Part shown: positions 25,836 through 35,528 of the stretch, in pieces | Layout: each line of letters starts with the position of its first letter | Numbering within the stretch: position 1 is the first letter of the stretch | Assembly (NCBI RefSeq): GCF_000012325.1 | Contig: NC_003910.7 | Coordinates: 4,278,001 to 4,342,000, forward strand | Reading direction: 5' to 3' | DNA: 64,000 bases | Source of the DNA: Colwellia psychrerythraea 34H | Lineage (GTDB): Bacteria; Pseudomonadota; Gammaproteobacteria; Enterobacterales; Alteromonadaceae | The notes under the pieces: generated by a model | Told to the model about the DNA's origin: nothing | What the model saw: the letters and a program-made list of their open reading frames with translations, nothing else | Databases searched by the model: none | Position numbers and translations under genes: made by a program

Positions 25836-27053
25836 ATGATGTATCAAACTTACGACCTCTATAGTCGCTCCGCCGAAATGATGAATGGTTTTATCTCAGT
25901 GAATCAACAATTACTGACTCATCCGTTTAACCCGTTTTCAAACACCCTACTGGGAAAAAGTATCAATGCAGCACTTGATAGTGCCTACCATCATACTAAA
26001 GTTTACGATAAACAACCTTTTGACATTAAAACAACAATAATTGATGGTGAAACGGTTAACATTGACGAACAAGTTATTTTAGCAAAACCTTTTTGTAATT
26101 TAATCCACTTCAAACAAGATACTAAAGTTCAACAACCTAAACTATTTTTGGTTGCTCCACTTTCAGGTCATCATGCAACGTTATTAAAAGCAACAATAGA
26201 GCGTTTAATTTTAGATCATGACGTTTACATAACTGATTGGCTAGATGCTAAAAACGTTCCTTTATCTGAAGGCAACTTTGATTTTGATGATTATGTAACT
26301 TACCTTATCGAGTTTATGAAGGAAATTGGCGAAGATACCCATGTATTAGCGGTTTGCCAACCTGCAGTTCAAGCACTAATAGCAACCGCTGTATTGGCTA
26401 AAGATAAAGATGCCGCTACACCTAAATCTCTAACAATAATTGCAGGCCCGATTGATACCAGTATCAATCCAAACGAACTCAATAAATATGCCAGTAGTAA
26501 AGATTTAAGTTGGTTTGAAAATAACGTCATAATGACGGTGCCTGAGCGTTTTCCTGGTGCAGGAAGAAAAGTATATCCGGGCTTTATTCAATTAACTTCT
26601 TTTATGGCGATGAATATTGAAAATCACGTCAAGAAACACACTGATTATTTTGGTCATGTTTTTCATGGCAAAGAAGATAAACAAGAAAGTCACCGTGATT
26701 TTTATGATGAATACTTAGCTGTATTAGATCTTAATAGTGAGTTCTATTTAGAAACTCTAGATCGTGTTTTCATTAATCAAGATTTAGCGAATGGTAAAAT
26801 GACTTACCATGGTGAGCTTGTTGATTTATCAGCAATAACTGATACTGCATTACATACCATTGAAGGGAAAAATGATGATATTTGTTCATTAGGCCAAACT
26901 CAAGCAGCACAGGCTTTATGTTCTGGTATTCCAGAGCAAAACAAATTGGATCAAGTTTTTGATGGTGTAGGCCATTTTGGAACGTTTAGTGGCTCGGCTT
27001 TCCGTGAAAGAATAGCACCGAGTATTGCAGAATTTATTCAAAAACATAAATAA
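25836..27053 (+). CDS. phaZ: Intracellular PHB depolymerase
   Basis: 405 aa. It mobilises stored PHB inside the cell. The N-terminus MMYQTYDLYSRSAEMMNGF and the C-terminal block EGKNDDICSLGQTQAAQALC match the intracellular depolymerase family. The nucleophile is expected to be the cysteine of LAVCQPAVQAL (about residue 174), as in PhaZ1-type enzymes, with His in GVGHFGTFSGSAFRE. AAGGAT is found upstream of the start. A terminator follows. The promoter carries paired PhaR-type operators, so its expression may track that of the phasins. Confidence 0.95.
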   Translation: MMYQTYDLYSRSAEMMNGFISVNQQLLTHPFNPFSNTLLGKSINAALDSAYHHTKVYDKQPFDIKTTIIDGETVNIDEQVILAKPFCNLIHFKQDTKVQQPKLFLVAPLSGHHATLLKATIERLILDHDVYITDWLDAKNVPLSEGNFDFDDYVTYLIEFMKEIGEDTHVLAVCQPAVQALIATAVLAKDKDAATPKSLTIIAGPIDTSINPNELNKYASSKDLSWFENNVIMTVPERFPGAGRKVYPGFIQLTSFMAMNIENHVKKHTDYFGHVFHGKEDKQESHRDFYDEYLAVLDLNSEFYLETLDRVFINQDLANGKMTYHGELVDLSAITDTALHTIEGKNDDICSLGQTQAAQALCSGIPEQNKLDQVFDGVGHFGTFSGSAFRERIAPSIAEFIQKHK

Positions 27054-27090
27054 CTCTCCTCTGAGAGAAGTAAGTTATTAAGTACATATA

Positions 27091-27120
27091 AAGTAGGTTT
27101 TTATCAAACCTACTTTTTTT
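27091..27120 (+). terminator. Terminator after phaZ
   Basis: Stem AAGTAGGTTT/AAACCTACTT with a T7 run; it lies between the convergent phaZ and bdhA genes. Confidence 0.88.
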
Positions 27121-27143
27121 ATTTTATAATTTAGACAATTAAA

Positions 27144-27920
27144 CTATCTTGCTACCCAACCACCGTCTAATACCATGGTTTGTCCTGTCATATTTTTAGC
27201 GAGATCACTGGCTAAATAACTTACTGAACCACATATTTCTTCTATATCAATAAACGCTTTTTTCGGCATTGGCGCCAGCATAATATTATTAACAACTTCT
27301 TCTTCACTGATACCATGCTCTTTAGCCGTATCTGCAATTTGTTTCTCAACCAGTGGCGTTTTCACATAGGCAGGACAAATAGTATTAATAGTAATATCTT
27401 GATCTCCTGTTTCTAACGCAATAACTTTAGAAAAACCGATAATCCCATGTTTAGCTGCAACATAGGCACTTTTGAATGGAGAGGCGACTAAGCCATGCAA
27501 AGAGCCAATATTAATAATACGGCCAAAATTATTAGCACGCATTAAAGGTAATACCGCTTTAGTCATCATTGCTGGGCCAACTAATAGTACATTAGTAATC
27601 AACTGCCACTTCTCTGCGGGAAACTCTTCTAATTTCGAAACATATTGAATACCTGCATTGTTAACTAATACGTCAATGCGATTATTAAATTCTTCCGCAC
27701 GAGCAATAACATTATCAATGTCTGCTTGCACAGTAACATCAAGTTTAAACGCTAACGCATCTCCTCCTGACTGGTTAATACTTTGTGCTACATCTTCAGC
27801 CACAGATAAATTTATATCACTAATAAGGATTTTATAACCTTGCTTGGCTAAATCTTTTGCTATTCCTAAGCCAATACCACTGACAGAACCCGTTACTAAA
27901 GCCGTTTTTTTAAGTGTCAT
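27144..27920 (-). CDS. bdhA: 3-hydroxybutyrate dehydrogenase
   Basis: 258 aa short-chain dehydrogenase. It oxidises (R)-3-hydroxybutyrate, the depolymerase product, to acetoacetate with NAD+. The nucleotide-binding motif TGSVSGIGLGIAK is at the N-terminus, NNAG in the middle, and the catalytic Ser/Tyr/Lys in NIGSLHGLVASPFKSAYVAAKHG. The C-terminus GQTMVLDGGWVAR is typical of bacterial 3-hydroxybutyrate dehydrogenases. It is convergent with phaZ and completes a storage-breakdown pair. Confidence 0.92.
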   Translation of the reverse strand: MTLKKTALVTGSVSGIGLGIAKDLAKQGYKILISDINLSVAEDVAQSINQSGGDALAFKLDVTVQADIDNVIARAEEFNNRIDVLVNNAGIQYVSKLEEFPAEKWQLITNVLLVGPAMMTKAVLPLMRANNFGRIINIGSLHGLVASPFKSAYVAAKHGIIGFSKVIALETGDQDITINTICPAYVKTPLVEKQIADTAKEHGISEEEVVNNIMLAPMPKKAFIDIEEICGSVSYLASDLAKNMTGQTMVLDGGWVAR

Positions 27921-28011
27921 ATTTTATTCCATTAGTTTGTTTGTATTCTAAACAGAATATAACGATAGTTTGTTAATGTTAACTAAACACTTCAATTATT
28001 TACTTTCTAAC

Positions 28012-28277
28012 TATACCCATGTTACCTCAAGATGCCGGATTCAGCTGGAATTAGAAACGCCTTTAGGCAAGGCATTGATTGAAGAGAATGGTTCTCCCTT
28101 CTCGAAATTAATCACGTAGTATAAAGCGTTTCTAAACCAGCCCTTTGGGGAAGTCCGAGCAAATCATGCTATTCGTTGCATCTGTTTTTAAGGGAACAAC
28201 CTTTAATAAAAAGATGCTCCTTGATCATGAATCGCTCAGGCATCCTGAAACTCGTATCTTGAAGTATCATGGGTATA
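28012..28277 (+). repeat. MITE-like element, copy R2
   Basis: 266 bp. The ends TATACCCATGTTAC and (other strand) TATACCCATGATAC are inverted repeats, followed by CTCAAGATGC/TTCAAGATAC. The inner sequence matches R3 along most of its length (GGAATTAGAAACGCCTTTAG, AGGCATTGATTGAAGA). It lies in the 688-bp gap between bdhA and phaB; the rest of that gap shows nothing else I can name. Confidence 0.85.
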
Positions 28278-28608
28278 TACGTTTAAGCTGAAATAGCCTC
28301 ATACAGTCTAGACAAAAGACGAAATAACTTATACCAATAAATTATATACGAGTAAGGCGTTCACTTATCAACCAGTTATCGTGTACAAAAACAACTCACC
28401 CTATAATGAGTACCAACTCCCCCTTTTAAGACAAATAAAAGTCGACTTTACAGCCAAATATAAAATTTAATTTTGCACATACTACGACTAAAGTTAATTA
28501 GTTGAATGATTCAGCTTGATATATGATAAAAATTGAGCAAACAGCTCAAAAAATATAAAGTTTAGAAACCTCTATGTACAAATATGAAATATAACAAGGA
28601 GCACAGTT

Positions 28609-29331
28609 ATGGGACGCATTGCATTAGTAACAGGTGGAACTCGTGGAATAGGCGAATCAATTAGCATTATGCTGAAAGAGCATGGTTATACTGTCATAGC
28701 AAACTACGCTGGCAATGATCAGGCAGCTCAAGAATTTTCAGAACGAACAGGTATCCGAACTTCTAAATTTGATGTCAGTGATTTTGAAAGTGTAACTAAA
28801 AGCATTAATGATATAGAGTCTGAAATTGGGTCAATTGATATTCTTGTAAATAATGCAGGAATTACAAGGGATGGCACTATGCATAGGATGGACTTTGAAA
28901 AATGGAATGCCGTTATTCAGACCAATTTATCCTCATGTTTCAATACCTCTCGCGCTGTCATTGAAGGAATGAGAGAACGATCATTTGGGCGCATTGTTAA
29001 TATAGGATCGGTTAATGGACAAGCTGGTCAATACGGTCAAGTAAACTATGCGGCAGCTAAATCTGGTATCCATGGATTTACTAAAGCATTAGCACAAGAA
29101 GGCGCAGCAAAAGGCATTACAGTTAATGCTATTGCACCAGGTTATGTTGAAACAGATATGGTTCGCGCGGTACCTGAAGACGTTTTAGCAAAAATTGTTA
29201 AAACAATACCGGTAGGACGCTTAGGTCAACCCGAAGATATTGCTCGTTCAGTATTATTTTTAGTGGCCGATGAAGCCGGTTTTGTTACTGGTTCGACCCT
29301 ATCCATTAATGGTGGTCAGCACATGTACTAA
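28609..29331 (+). CDS. phaB: Acetoacetyl-CoA reductase
   Basis: 240 aa short-chain dehydrogenase of the PhaB type. It reduces acetoacetyl-CoA to (R)-3-hydroxybutyryl-CoA with NADPH, the monomer for PhaC. The N-terminus MGRIALVTGGTRGIGESIS, the catalytic block NIGSVNGQAGQYGQVNYAAAK and the end TGSTLSINGGQHMY are all diagnostic. AAGGAG precedes the ATG. No thiolase (phaA) gene lies in the window. Confidence 0.96.
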   Translation: MGRIALVTGGTRGIGESISIMLKEHGYTVIANYAGNDQAAQEFSERTGIRTSKFDVSDFESVTKSINDIESEIGSIDILVNNAGITRDGTMHRMDFEKWNAVIQTNLSSCFNTSRAVIEGMRERSFGRIVNIGSVNGQAGQYGQVNYAAAKSGIHGFTKALAQEGAAKGITVNAIAPGYVETDMVRAVPEDVLAKIVKTIPVGRLGQPEDIARSVLFLVADEAGFVTGSTLSINGGQHMY

Positions 29332-29368
29332 CTATAAAAGTATCACCATACTACTTTTATAAAATTAA

Positions 29369-29396
29369 CGTAGATGAGCAATCATCTACGTTTTTT
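29369..29396 (+). terminator. Terminator after phaB
   Basis: Nine-bp stem CGTAGATGA-GCAA-TCATCTACG followed by T6. Confidence 0.9.
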
Positions 29397-29473
29397 GTTT
29401 ATACGCCCTTAAACTCTGCAATCTAATCAATAAACTCAGTAATCGGTACCGTGAACGACCTGTATTACCAATT

Positions 29474-30190
29474 TTAAGAGCTAGCGTTTGGTTTAGCTTT
29501 AGCCAAATAAAGAAAATAAGCAGAGGAGATACCCGCAGAGGCAAAAATCATACACATCACCATAATTTGATATCTTGCGGCAATAAAAGGAGAAACCCCC
29601 GAGAGAATTTGTCCTGTCATCATGCCTGGCAGAGAAACAATTCCAACCGCTAATAGTGCATTTACGTTGGGGATCATTGATGCTTGAAAGGCAATATTTC
29701 GAGCCTGTTTATAGCTCACCTTATTTGCCAATTCAGAGTAAAAACGCTCTCCAGATAAACTAATACTATTCATGCTACTGGCAAATACCATACCTGCAAG
29801 AGGTATAAGTGTTTGGGCGTGATACCAAGGAGATAGTTGTAAAACACCTTGGGTGATAATTAATAACGTTAAAACACTACTAATTGAAATAGCGAATACC
29901 GCTCTTTGAAACAGCTCACATTTAGGTGCTTCGATGTTATTTAATGCTATCCAGCTAGAAAAGAAGACCATTATAATCAGTAACATTAGTACTAACCAAG
30001 CGCTATCTGACTCAAATACATAACTAAGAAAAAAGCCTACTAACAATAATTGCACCAACATTCGCGCTAGAGCATGTATTGTTCTTTTTTGTGGTAACGA
30101 CCAGCTAAATTGTATAAAGATGACCACCAATACAGGAATAAAAGCTAAAGCTAACTGCGGTAATTCAATTATTGCCAGTGATTTTTCCAT
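29474..30190 (-). CDS. fetB: FetB/YbbM family ABC transporter permease
   Basis: 238 aa, six or seven hydrophobic segments, of the UPF0014 family (E. coli FetB, proposed iron exporter permease). Family-typical segments are ARMLVQLLLVGFFLSYVF, GMVFASSMNSISLSGERFYS and SLPGMMTGQILSGVSPFIAA. The usual partner ATPase FetA is absent here; the gene follows recJ by about 23 bp and may be cotranscribed with it. The function in iron export is from the E. coli protein and is not shown here. Confidence 0.85.
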   Translation of the reverse strand: MEKSLAIIELPQLALAFIPVLVVIFIQFSWSLPQKRTIHALARMLVQLLLVGFFLSYVFESDSAWLVLMLLIIMVFFSSWIALNNIEAPKCELFQRAVFAISISSVLTLLIITQGVLQLSPWYHAQTLIPLAGMVFASSMNSISLSGERFYSELANKVSYKQARNIAFQASMIPNVNALLAVGIVSLPGMMTGQILSGVSPFIAARYQIMVMCMIFASAGISSAYFLYLAKAKPNASS

Positions 30191-30213
30191 CAGTAGTTCT
30201 CATTACTTTTCAG

Positions 30214-31968
30214 CTAAATAGCTGTGATATTTTCAACCATGAATTGCACCGTGCGTTTACCACGAAATTCATTAACATCTAACCGGTAAGCTAAATGTAC
30301 CTGTTTTACTTGAGCGTTCGGCCAAGTCTTAACATCAACATTAAAAGCAATACCATCAAAGATTTCTCCCTGTTTTTCTACCACTATTTTAAGATGCTTT
30401 TCGCCAACAATACGCTGCTGTACCAATTTAAAAGTGTCATCAAATAATGGCTCAGGGAAGTTTTGCCCCCAAGGACCAGCGTCTCGCAATTTTTCGGCAA
30501 AATCTAAACTAAGATGTTCAAGCATAAGCTCGCCATCAGATAAAATAATACTCTGCAAATCTTCTTCTTTTAACCATTTACCCGCTAATTCATTAAATAG
30601 TTGCTGAAAACGCGCAAAGTTACCGTGTTTTATAGATAAACCTGCCGCCATTGCATGGCCACCAAACTTAAGAATAATATCTGGGTGTTGACTGTCAATA
30701 TGCTCTAATAAGTCTCGAATATGCAGGCCAGGAATAGAACGCGCCGAGCCTTTAATTTCTCTCTCGGAAACATCAACTGAGTCATCATCTTTGCCATTAG
30801 CAAAAACAATACAAGGACGATGAAATTTCTCTTTTAACCTGCCAGCAACAATACCGATAACACCTTGATGCCAGTCTTGTTGATAAAGGGCAATCGCATT
30901 AGGTAGATTATCTTCATCAAACTTGAGAGAAGTAAGTACTTGCTCAGCTTCGGCTTGCATACCCTGCTCTATTTCTCTGCGTGTTTTATTGAGATCATCA
31001 AGCTCTGCAGCCATCACACGAGCACTAGACAAATCAGTAGCAAGTAAACAGTTAATACCATAAGACATATCATCTAACCGACCTGCAGCATTAATTCTCG
31101 GGCCGAGGGCAAAACCAAAATCACTGGCAACGAGCCTTTGCTGATTTTTATTCGCAATTTCAATAAGCGCTTGAATGCCAGGTCTAGTTTTCCCTGCACG
31201 AATACGCTTCAAGCCTTGTTCTACTAAAATTCGGTTATTAGCATCCAATGAAACCACATCGGCCACAGTACCTAAAGCAACCAAATCTAATAGTTGAGCA
31301 ATATTAGGCTCAGCAATACCTTGCTCTGAAAAATAGTTTTGCTCACGGCAATACTTTCTTAAAGCTAGCATTAAGTAAAAAGCTACCCCCACGCCAGCAA
31401 GAGCTTTACTCGGAAAGTTACAACCATGCTGATTAGGGTTAACAATGGCGTCGGCAATGGGTAATGAATGTCCTGGCAAGTGATGATCCGTAACAATTAC
31501 CTGCATACCTAAATCTTTTGCACGTTTAACACCGGCAATACAACTGATGCCATTATCCACCGTTATTAACATTTGCGTATTTTGCTGTGCTGCAATGTCA
31601 ACAATCTCAGGGGTTAGGCCGTAGCCATATTCAAAACGATTTGGCACAATAAAGTCATGATTGTTACTGTTAAACAGGCTCAATGCAGTCATCATTAAAG
31701 CAGTACTAGTCGCACCGTCGGCATCAAAATCTCCAACAATAACAATACGTAATTTATTCACTAGCGCGTCATGTAATAACTGACAAGCTTTGTCCATGCC
31801 CATAAGCGCTGTTTCATCGACCATACCTTGTAGATGAGCAACATTAAGTTCAAGCTCTTGTGCAGATTCCATACCACGGCTAGCATAAATTTGTTTTATG
31901 ATTTCAGGTAGGTTATCAGGCAAATGGTCGGTAGCTACTTTCACTCGGCGAACAATTGTTTTACTCAT
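30214..31968 (-). CDS. recJ: Single-stranded-DNA-specific exonuclease RecJ
   Basis: About 584 aa. RecJ degrades single-stranded DNA 5' to 3' in RecF recombination and mismatch repair. DHH-family motifs are present: VIVGDFDADGATST, TVDNGISC, VTDHHLPG, and the DHHA1 block KFGGHAMAAGLSI. A TTG at 31983 opens the frame further, but the ATG at 31968 (MSKTIVRRVKV), with GAGA upstream, is preferred. dsbC lies upstream with a terminator between; fetB follows. Confidence 0.96.
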   Translation of the reverse strand: MSKTIVRRVKVATDHLPDNLPEIIKQIYASRGMESAQELELNVAHLQGMVDETALMGMDKACQLLHDALVNKLRIVIVGDFDADGATSTALMMTALSLFNSNNHDFIVPNRFEYGYGLTPEIVDIAAQQNTQMLITVDNGISCIAGVKRAKDLGMQVIVTDHHLPGHSLPIADAIVNPNQHGCNFPSKALAGVGVAFYLMLALRKYCREQNYFSEQGIAEPNIAQLLDLVALGTVADVVSLDANNRILVEQGLKRIRAGKTRPGIQALIEIANKNQQRLVASDFGFALGPRINAAGRLDDMSYGINCLLATDLSSARVMAAELDDLNKTRREIEQGMQAEAEQVLTSLKFDEDNLPNAIALYQQDWHQGVIGIVAGRLKEKFHRPCIVFANGKDDDSVDVSEREIKGSARSIPGLHIRDLLEHIDSQHPDIILKFGGHAMAAGLSIKHGNFARFQQLFNELAGKWLKEEDLQSIILSDGELMLEHLSLDFAEKLRDAGPWGQNFPEPLFDDTFKLVQQRIVGEKHLKIVVEKQGEIFDGIAFNVDVKTWPNAQVKQVHLAYRLDVNEFRGKRTVQFMVENITAI

Positions 31969-32034
31969 ACTATTCGGTCTCAATTTTGCTGGTGATAATT
32001 ATAATTGTAATAACGTTTATAGCTTATTTTTACT

Positions 32035-32073
32035 ATAAAAAAAGTACTTGGTGAAAATCAGCAAGTACTTTTA
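32035..32073 (-). terminator. Terminator after dsbC
   Basis: AAAGTACTTG/CAAGTACTTT stem with a 7-nt T run on the minus strand, between dsbC and recJ. Confidence 0.8.
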
Positions 32074-32098
32074 AAGGTTTATCTATAAGGAAAATAGA

Positions 32099-32893
32099 TT
32101 AAGTGTTTTTCAACAATTCTTCTAATTGCTCTGGTGGTTGGTAACCAGGAACCATCATACCATTTGATAAGATAATCGCTGGCGTACCGCTTACACCAAT
32201 TTGACGACCAAATTTAAACTGAGCTTCAATTGGTGCTTCACAAATTCGATACGCAATACCAGTACCCGATTTAGCTTTAGTTAACGCTGTTGCATTATCT
32301 TCACTACACCATACTGAACGTAAATCTTTGAAACCTTGAGTTAAGTTACCGTTTTGGTCTTTAATACCTGCTCGTGGATAAGCTAAATAACGAAAGGTGA
32401 TACCGCGAGCATTATAGTCTGCCATTTTTTCGTGCATTTTACGGCAATAACCACAGGTAATATCAGTAAAGACTGACACCACGTATTTTTCATTCTCAGC
32501 TTTGTAAACGATCATGTTATCTTCAAAGCTTTTCAATCCCTCTAGACGGACTTTAGCTAAGCTCTCTTCGCCTATATCTTTCACGGTAGAGCCTAAATTG
32601 TAGACTTTTCCTTGAATGAAAAACTCACCATCATAACTTGCATAAAACAAACCTTGGTTGGTAACGAGTAAAGCAATACCCGGTAATGCTGTTTCTTCAA
32701 CTTTAACAACAGTTAATCCTATAGAGCTGTTAATTTTTTCTTTCAAAAAATCTGCATCAAGCGCAATTTGATCACTTACTGGCTTGGCCAATGTAGCTGG
32801 TACATTAGTTTGTTCGGCTGCATTGGTGTATTGCAACAACAGGGGTAAAGTGAATGTGGCAAGTAGAGCACTAATAATGAATGTTTTAAACAT
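32099..32893 (-). CDS. dsbC: Thiol:disulfide isomerase DsbC
   Basis: 264 aa from ATG 32893 (MFKTFIISALLATFTLPLLL), preceded by AGGAA; an upstream ATG at 32908 was not chosen. It has a signal peptide, an N-terminal dimerisation domain (about 45-110) and a thioredoxin-like domain with the active-site motif CGYC (TDITCGYCRKMHEK) and the cis-proline loop VSGTPAIILSNG. It reshuffles wrong disulfides in the periplasm. In E. coli the order is xerD-dsbC-recJ; xerD is missing here. Confidence 0.95.
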   Translation of the reverse strand: MFKTFIISALLATFTLPLLLQYTNAAEQTNVPATLAKPVSDQIALDADFLKEKINSSIGLTVVKVEETALPGIALLVTNQGLFYASYDGEFFIQGKVYNLGSTVKDIGEESLAKVRLEGLKSFEDNMIVYKAENEKYVVSVFTDITCGYCRKMHEKMADYNARGITFRYLAYPRAGIKDQNGNLTQGFKDLRSVWCSEDNATALTKAKSGTGIAYRICEAPIEAQFKFGRQIGVSGTPAIILSNGMMVPGYQPPEQLEELLKNT

Positions 32894-33137
32894 AATGATT
32901 CCTAACAACTTCCTAACAGCTTTCGAATAAATGAAAGCAATAAATCGATAATAATGAGTCTAATGGTCGTGTTCATATGAATAGACCTAGATATAAGCAA
33001 GGAAATTACAGCCATGAGAGATTATTTGCAACTTAAAATAGCCAGTAAATTGAATTAACTTGTAAACAAAGATAATTGTTTTTGCTAAAATCCCGTTTAA
33101 TATAGTTCGTATTAAAATAAAAACTGGAAATAGCATA

Positions 33138-33656
33138 ATGAAAATTGGTTTATTTTATGGCTCAACCACTTGTTACACTGAAATAATTGCCGAAAAAATC
33201 CAGGCGATAATGGGTGCCGACTTGGTTGATATATTCAATATCAAAGATCAGCCATTAGCCCTTTGTCTTGATTATGACTTTATTATTCTAGGTATATCCA
33301 CCTGGGATTATGGTGAGTTGCAAGAAGACTGGGAATCGATGTGGAGTGATATCAGTCAAATAGATCTTTCGGATAAAATTATTGCGCTATATGGAATGGG
33401 CGATCAAGTTGGTTACACTGAATGGTTTCAAGATGCACTTGGCATGTTACACGATCAAGTAATCGCACAAGGTGGAACGGTTGTTGGTTATTGGCCAAAT
33501 CAAGGTTATGACTTTACCGCATCGAAAGCATTAACGGCTGATGGTAGCCAATTTGTAGGTTTGTCTTTAGATGAAGATAGCCAATATAACTTGACCGATG
33601 AGCGCTTAGATACTTGGTGTGAACAAGTATTACTAGAGTACAGCAGCCTACTTTAG
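33138..33656 (+). CDS. fldB: Flavodoxin, FldB type
   Basis: 172 aa, the length of E. coli FldB. The FMN phosphate-binding loop is in YGSTTCYTEIIAEKI. The aromatic FMN-sandwich region is GISTWDYGELQEDW, and GMGDQVGYTEWFQDALG is also typical of long-chain flavodoxins. It is a soluble low-potential electron carrier. It is divergent from dsbC, as in E. coli, where xerD lies between. Confidence 0.93.
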   Translation: MKIGLFYGSTTCYTEIIAEKIQAIMGADLVDIFNIKDQPLALCLDYDFIILGISTWDYGELQEDWESMWSDISQIDLSDKIIALYGMGDQVGYTEWFQDALGMLHDQVIAQGGTVVGYWPNQGYDFTASKALTADGSQFVGLSLDEDSQYNLTDERLDTWCEQVLLEYSSLL

Positions 33657-33963
33657 ATATTGTCCGTTTATTCAAAATATGTCCTTGGAAAATTTACTCC
33701 GTCAATTACTCAGCCCTTGCGATAAATAGTTACAGCAAGGGCTAAAACCACTATAATTGCCGGCATATTATCATTATACCAATCTCACTAATTAATTAAT
33801 CATTTCTACTGGTTAAAATTACCAATGACTTCGTTATTTATTTAATAATTAGAACAACTAGTTATTTAAATAAATGTCTTGTATTTGGCAATTTTTTCTA
33901 CGTATAAAGTAGATCAATTATTTAATGAAATGGGTATTATTAACTCTTAGTGAACTATCCCTT
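33657..33963. other. Gap fldB-srmB with a partial repeat end
   Basis: No gene. TTATACCAATCTCACTAATT near 33776 resembles the end of the inverted-repeat element at 48571-48729. No matching second end is seen. Confidence 0.4.
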
Positions 33964-35217
33964 ATGTTTGAGCAATTCGATCTAGACTCAGAATTATTAG
34001 CCAGTATTAATAAAATTGGTTACACCAAACCTACCTCAATTCAAGAACTTGTCATCCCTCAAGCGATGGTTGGCAAAGACGTATTGGCATCAGCGCCGAC
34101 TGGCACAGGTAAAACTGCCGCATTTTTATTACCTATTGCTCAGCATTTATTAGATTATCCACGTACCAAACCTGGTTTCCCGCGTGTATTAATTTTAACG
34201 CCGACTCGTGAGTTAGCGATACAAATAGGTGAAGACAGTGAACAGCTTACCGAGTTAACGAAAATTAAAACCGGCGTTATTACCGGTGGTGTTAACTACG
34301 GTAGTCATGCTGATATTTTAACGAGCACAACCGATATTTTAGTCGCCACACCAGGTAGATTATTAGAATATATTGAAAATGAACAGTTTGATGCCCGTGA
34401 AATTGAGATATTAGTGTTAGATGAAGCTGACCGCATGCTCGATCTTGGCTTTAGTGAAACCATTAATCGCATTGTTGCTGAAGCACGCTGGCGTAAGCAA
34501 ACCATGTTGTTTTCAGCGACTCTTGAAAGTCCAGGCGTACAACTTTTTGCCGAAGAAGTGCTTAATGAGCCAGTTTTCTTAGAATCAAAACCATCTCGTA
34601 AAGAAAAAGCCGTCATTCATCAGTGGCTTCATTTAGCAGATGATGCGAACCATAAGCTAAACCTACTAGTAAACACCTTAAAACAAGAAGGCGTAGAACG
34701 TACCGTTGTTTTTGCTAATAAGCGTGAAACCGTGCAATACCTTTCAGGTAAGCTTTATGCTGAAGAGTTACCTTGTGTTTGGTTAGAAGGAAAAATGCCA
34801 CAAGATAAGCGTAACAAAGCAATAGAACGTTTTAAAAAAGGTGAAGTTAAAGTGTTGGTGGCAACAGATGTTGCAGCACGTGGTCTTGATATAGATGATA
34901 TCAGTCATGTTATTAATTTTGATATGCCACGTAAGGTCGATATTTATATTCATCGAATTGGCCGTACTGGTCGCGCAGGTAAAAAGGGTACAGCTATTTC
35001 CTTAGTTGAAGCCCATGATATGGGTGTTATTGGTAAAATAGAACGTTATACCAAAGAACGCCTGTCACGCCGATTTATTCAAGAGTTAAGACCAAAAAAC
35101 AAAGAATCTCGCGTGGTAAATAAAAAGGCAAAAATTAAACTTACGACCTCTCAGAAAAAAGCTAAAACCAAAAAACAAGTGAAGAAAAAGGCTAAGCGAG
35201 CAAAAGCAGCTAAGTAA
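33964..35217 (+). CDS. srmB: DEAD-box RNA helicase SrmB
   Basis: About 417 aa from the ATG at 33964 (MFEQFDLDSELLASINKIGY), which matches the N-terminal start of SrmB; the open frame reaches back 39 bp to another ATG. Helicase motifs occur in order: APTGTGKT, PTRELA, LDEADRMLDLGF, FSATLE, and HRIGRTGRAG. The sequence before motif III, RWRKQTMLFSATLE, and the block VIHQWLHLADD are close to E. coli SrmB. It has a lysine-rich C-terminal tail. SrmB assists assembly of the 50S subunit, especially in the cold. Confidence 0.93.
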   Translation: MFEQFDLDSELLASINKIGYTKPTSIQELVIPQAMVGKDVLASAPTGTGKTAAFLLPIAQHLLDYPRTKPGFPRVLILTPTRELAIQIGEDSEQLTELTKIKTGVITGGVNYGSHADILTSTTDILVATPGRLLEYIENEQFDAREIEILVLDEADRMLDLGFSETINRIVAEARWRKQTMLFSATLESPGVQLFAEEVLNEPVFLESKPSRKEKAVIHQWLHLADDANHKLNLLVNTLKQEGVERTVVFANKRETVQYLSGKLYAEELPCVWLEGKMPQDKRNKAIERFKKGEVKVLVATDVAARGLDIDDISHVINFDMPRKVDIYIHRIGRTGRAGKKGTAISLVEAHDMGVIGKIERYTKERLSRRFIQELRPKNKESRVVNKKAKIKLTTSQKKAKTKKQVKKKAKRAKAAK

Positions 35218-35231
35218 CCCTTTACCAAGTT

Positions 35232-35262
35232 ATACCCAAGCAACTTCATGTAGCTTGGGTAT
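35232..35262. repeat. Collapsed terminal repeat hairpin of the MITE-like family
   Basis: ATACCCAAGC and GCTTGGGTAT are perfect 10-bp inverted arms around an 11-base loop. The arms look like the two ends of the R1-R3 family joined without the interior. No T tract follows, so it is not a good terminator. Confidence 0.5.
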
Positions 35263-35320
35263 GTCCCTGCCATACAATAGTTACATTATTGTGACACTTT
35301 TATTGCACTTAAGCCTTGGT

Positions 35321-35354
35321 ATGTAATATTTCTGTCATAAAGCAATGCTGTAAT
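35321..35354 (+). promoter_or_regulatory. PhoB-type promoter (Pho box plus -10)
   Basis: ATGTAAT-ATTT-CTGTCAT (35321-35338) fits the Pho box pattern of two 7-bp repeats separated by 4 bp (second repeat 7/7, first 6/7). Ten bp further lies an extended -10, TG-C-TGTAAT (35349-35354). This spacing is the usual one for PhoB-activated promoters. It precedes the porin start by about 175 bp. Confidence 0.65.
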
Positions 35355-35528
35355 AGCGCCGCATTCACTTTATGGATGAAGTTATAGCAAACGCATTAAA
35401 TAACAACCTAACATTAACTTGTTACTTAATCTGTTTGGTATTGAATAGTCCGACATTTATGAGGGTTTTGCTCAAATGCTGAGTAATGTCCTAATAATTG
35501 GGTCTTCAACTTTATGATAGTAATTAAT

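Noticed and set aside
25836..25841. Double start ATG ATG of phaZ
   Set aside because: The choice does not change the product beyond one residue, so no special feature is claimed.
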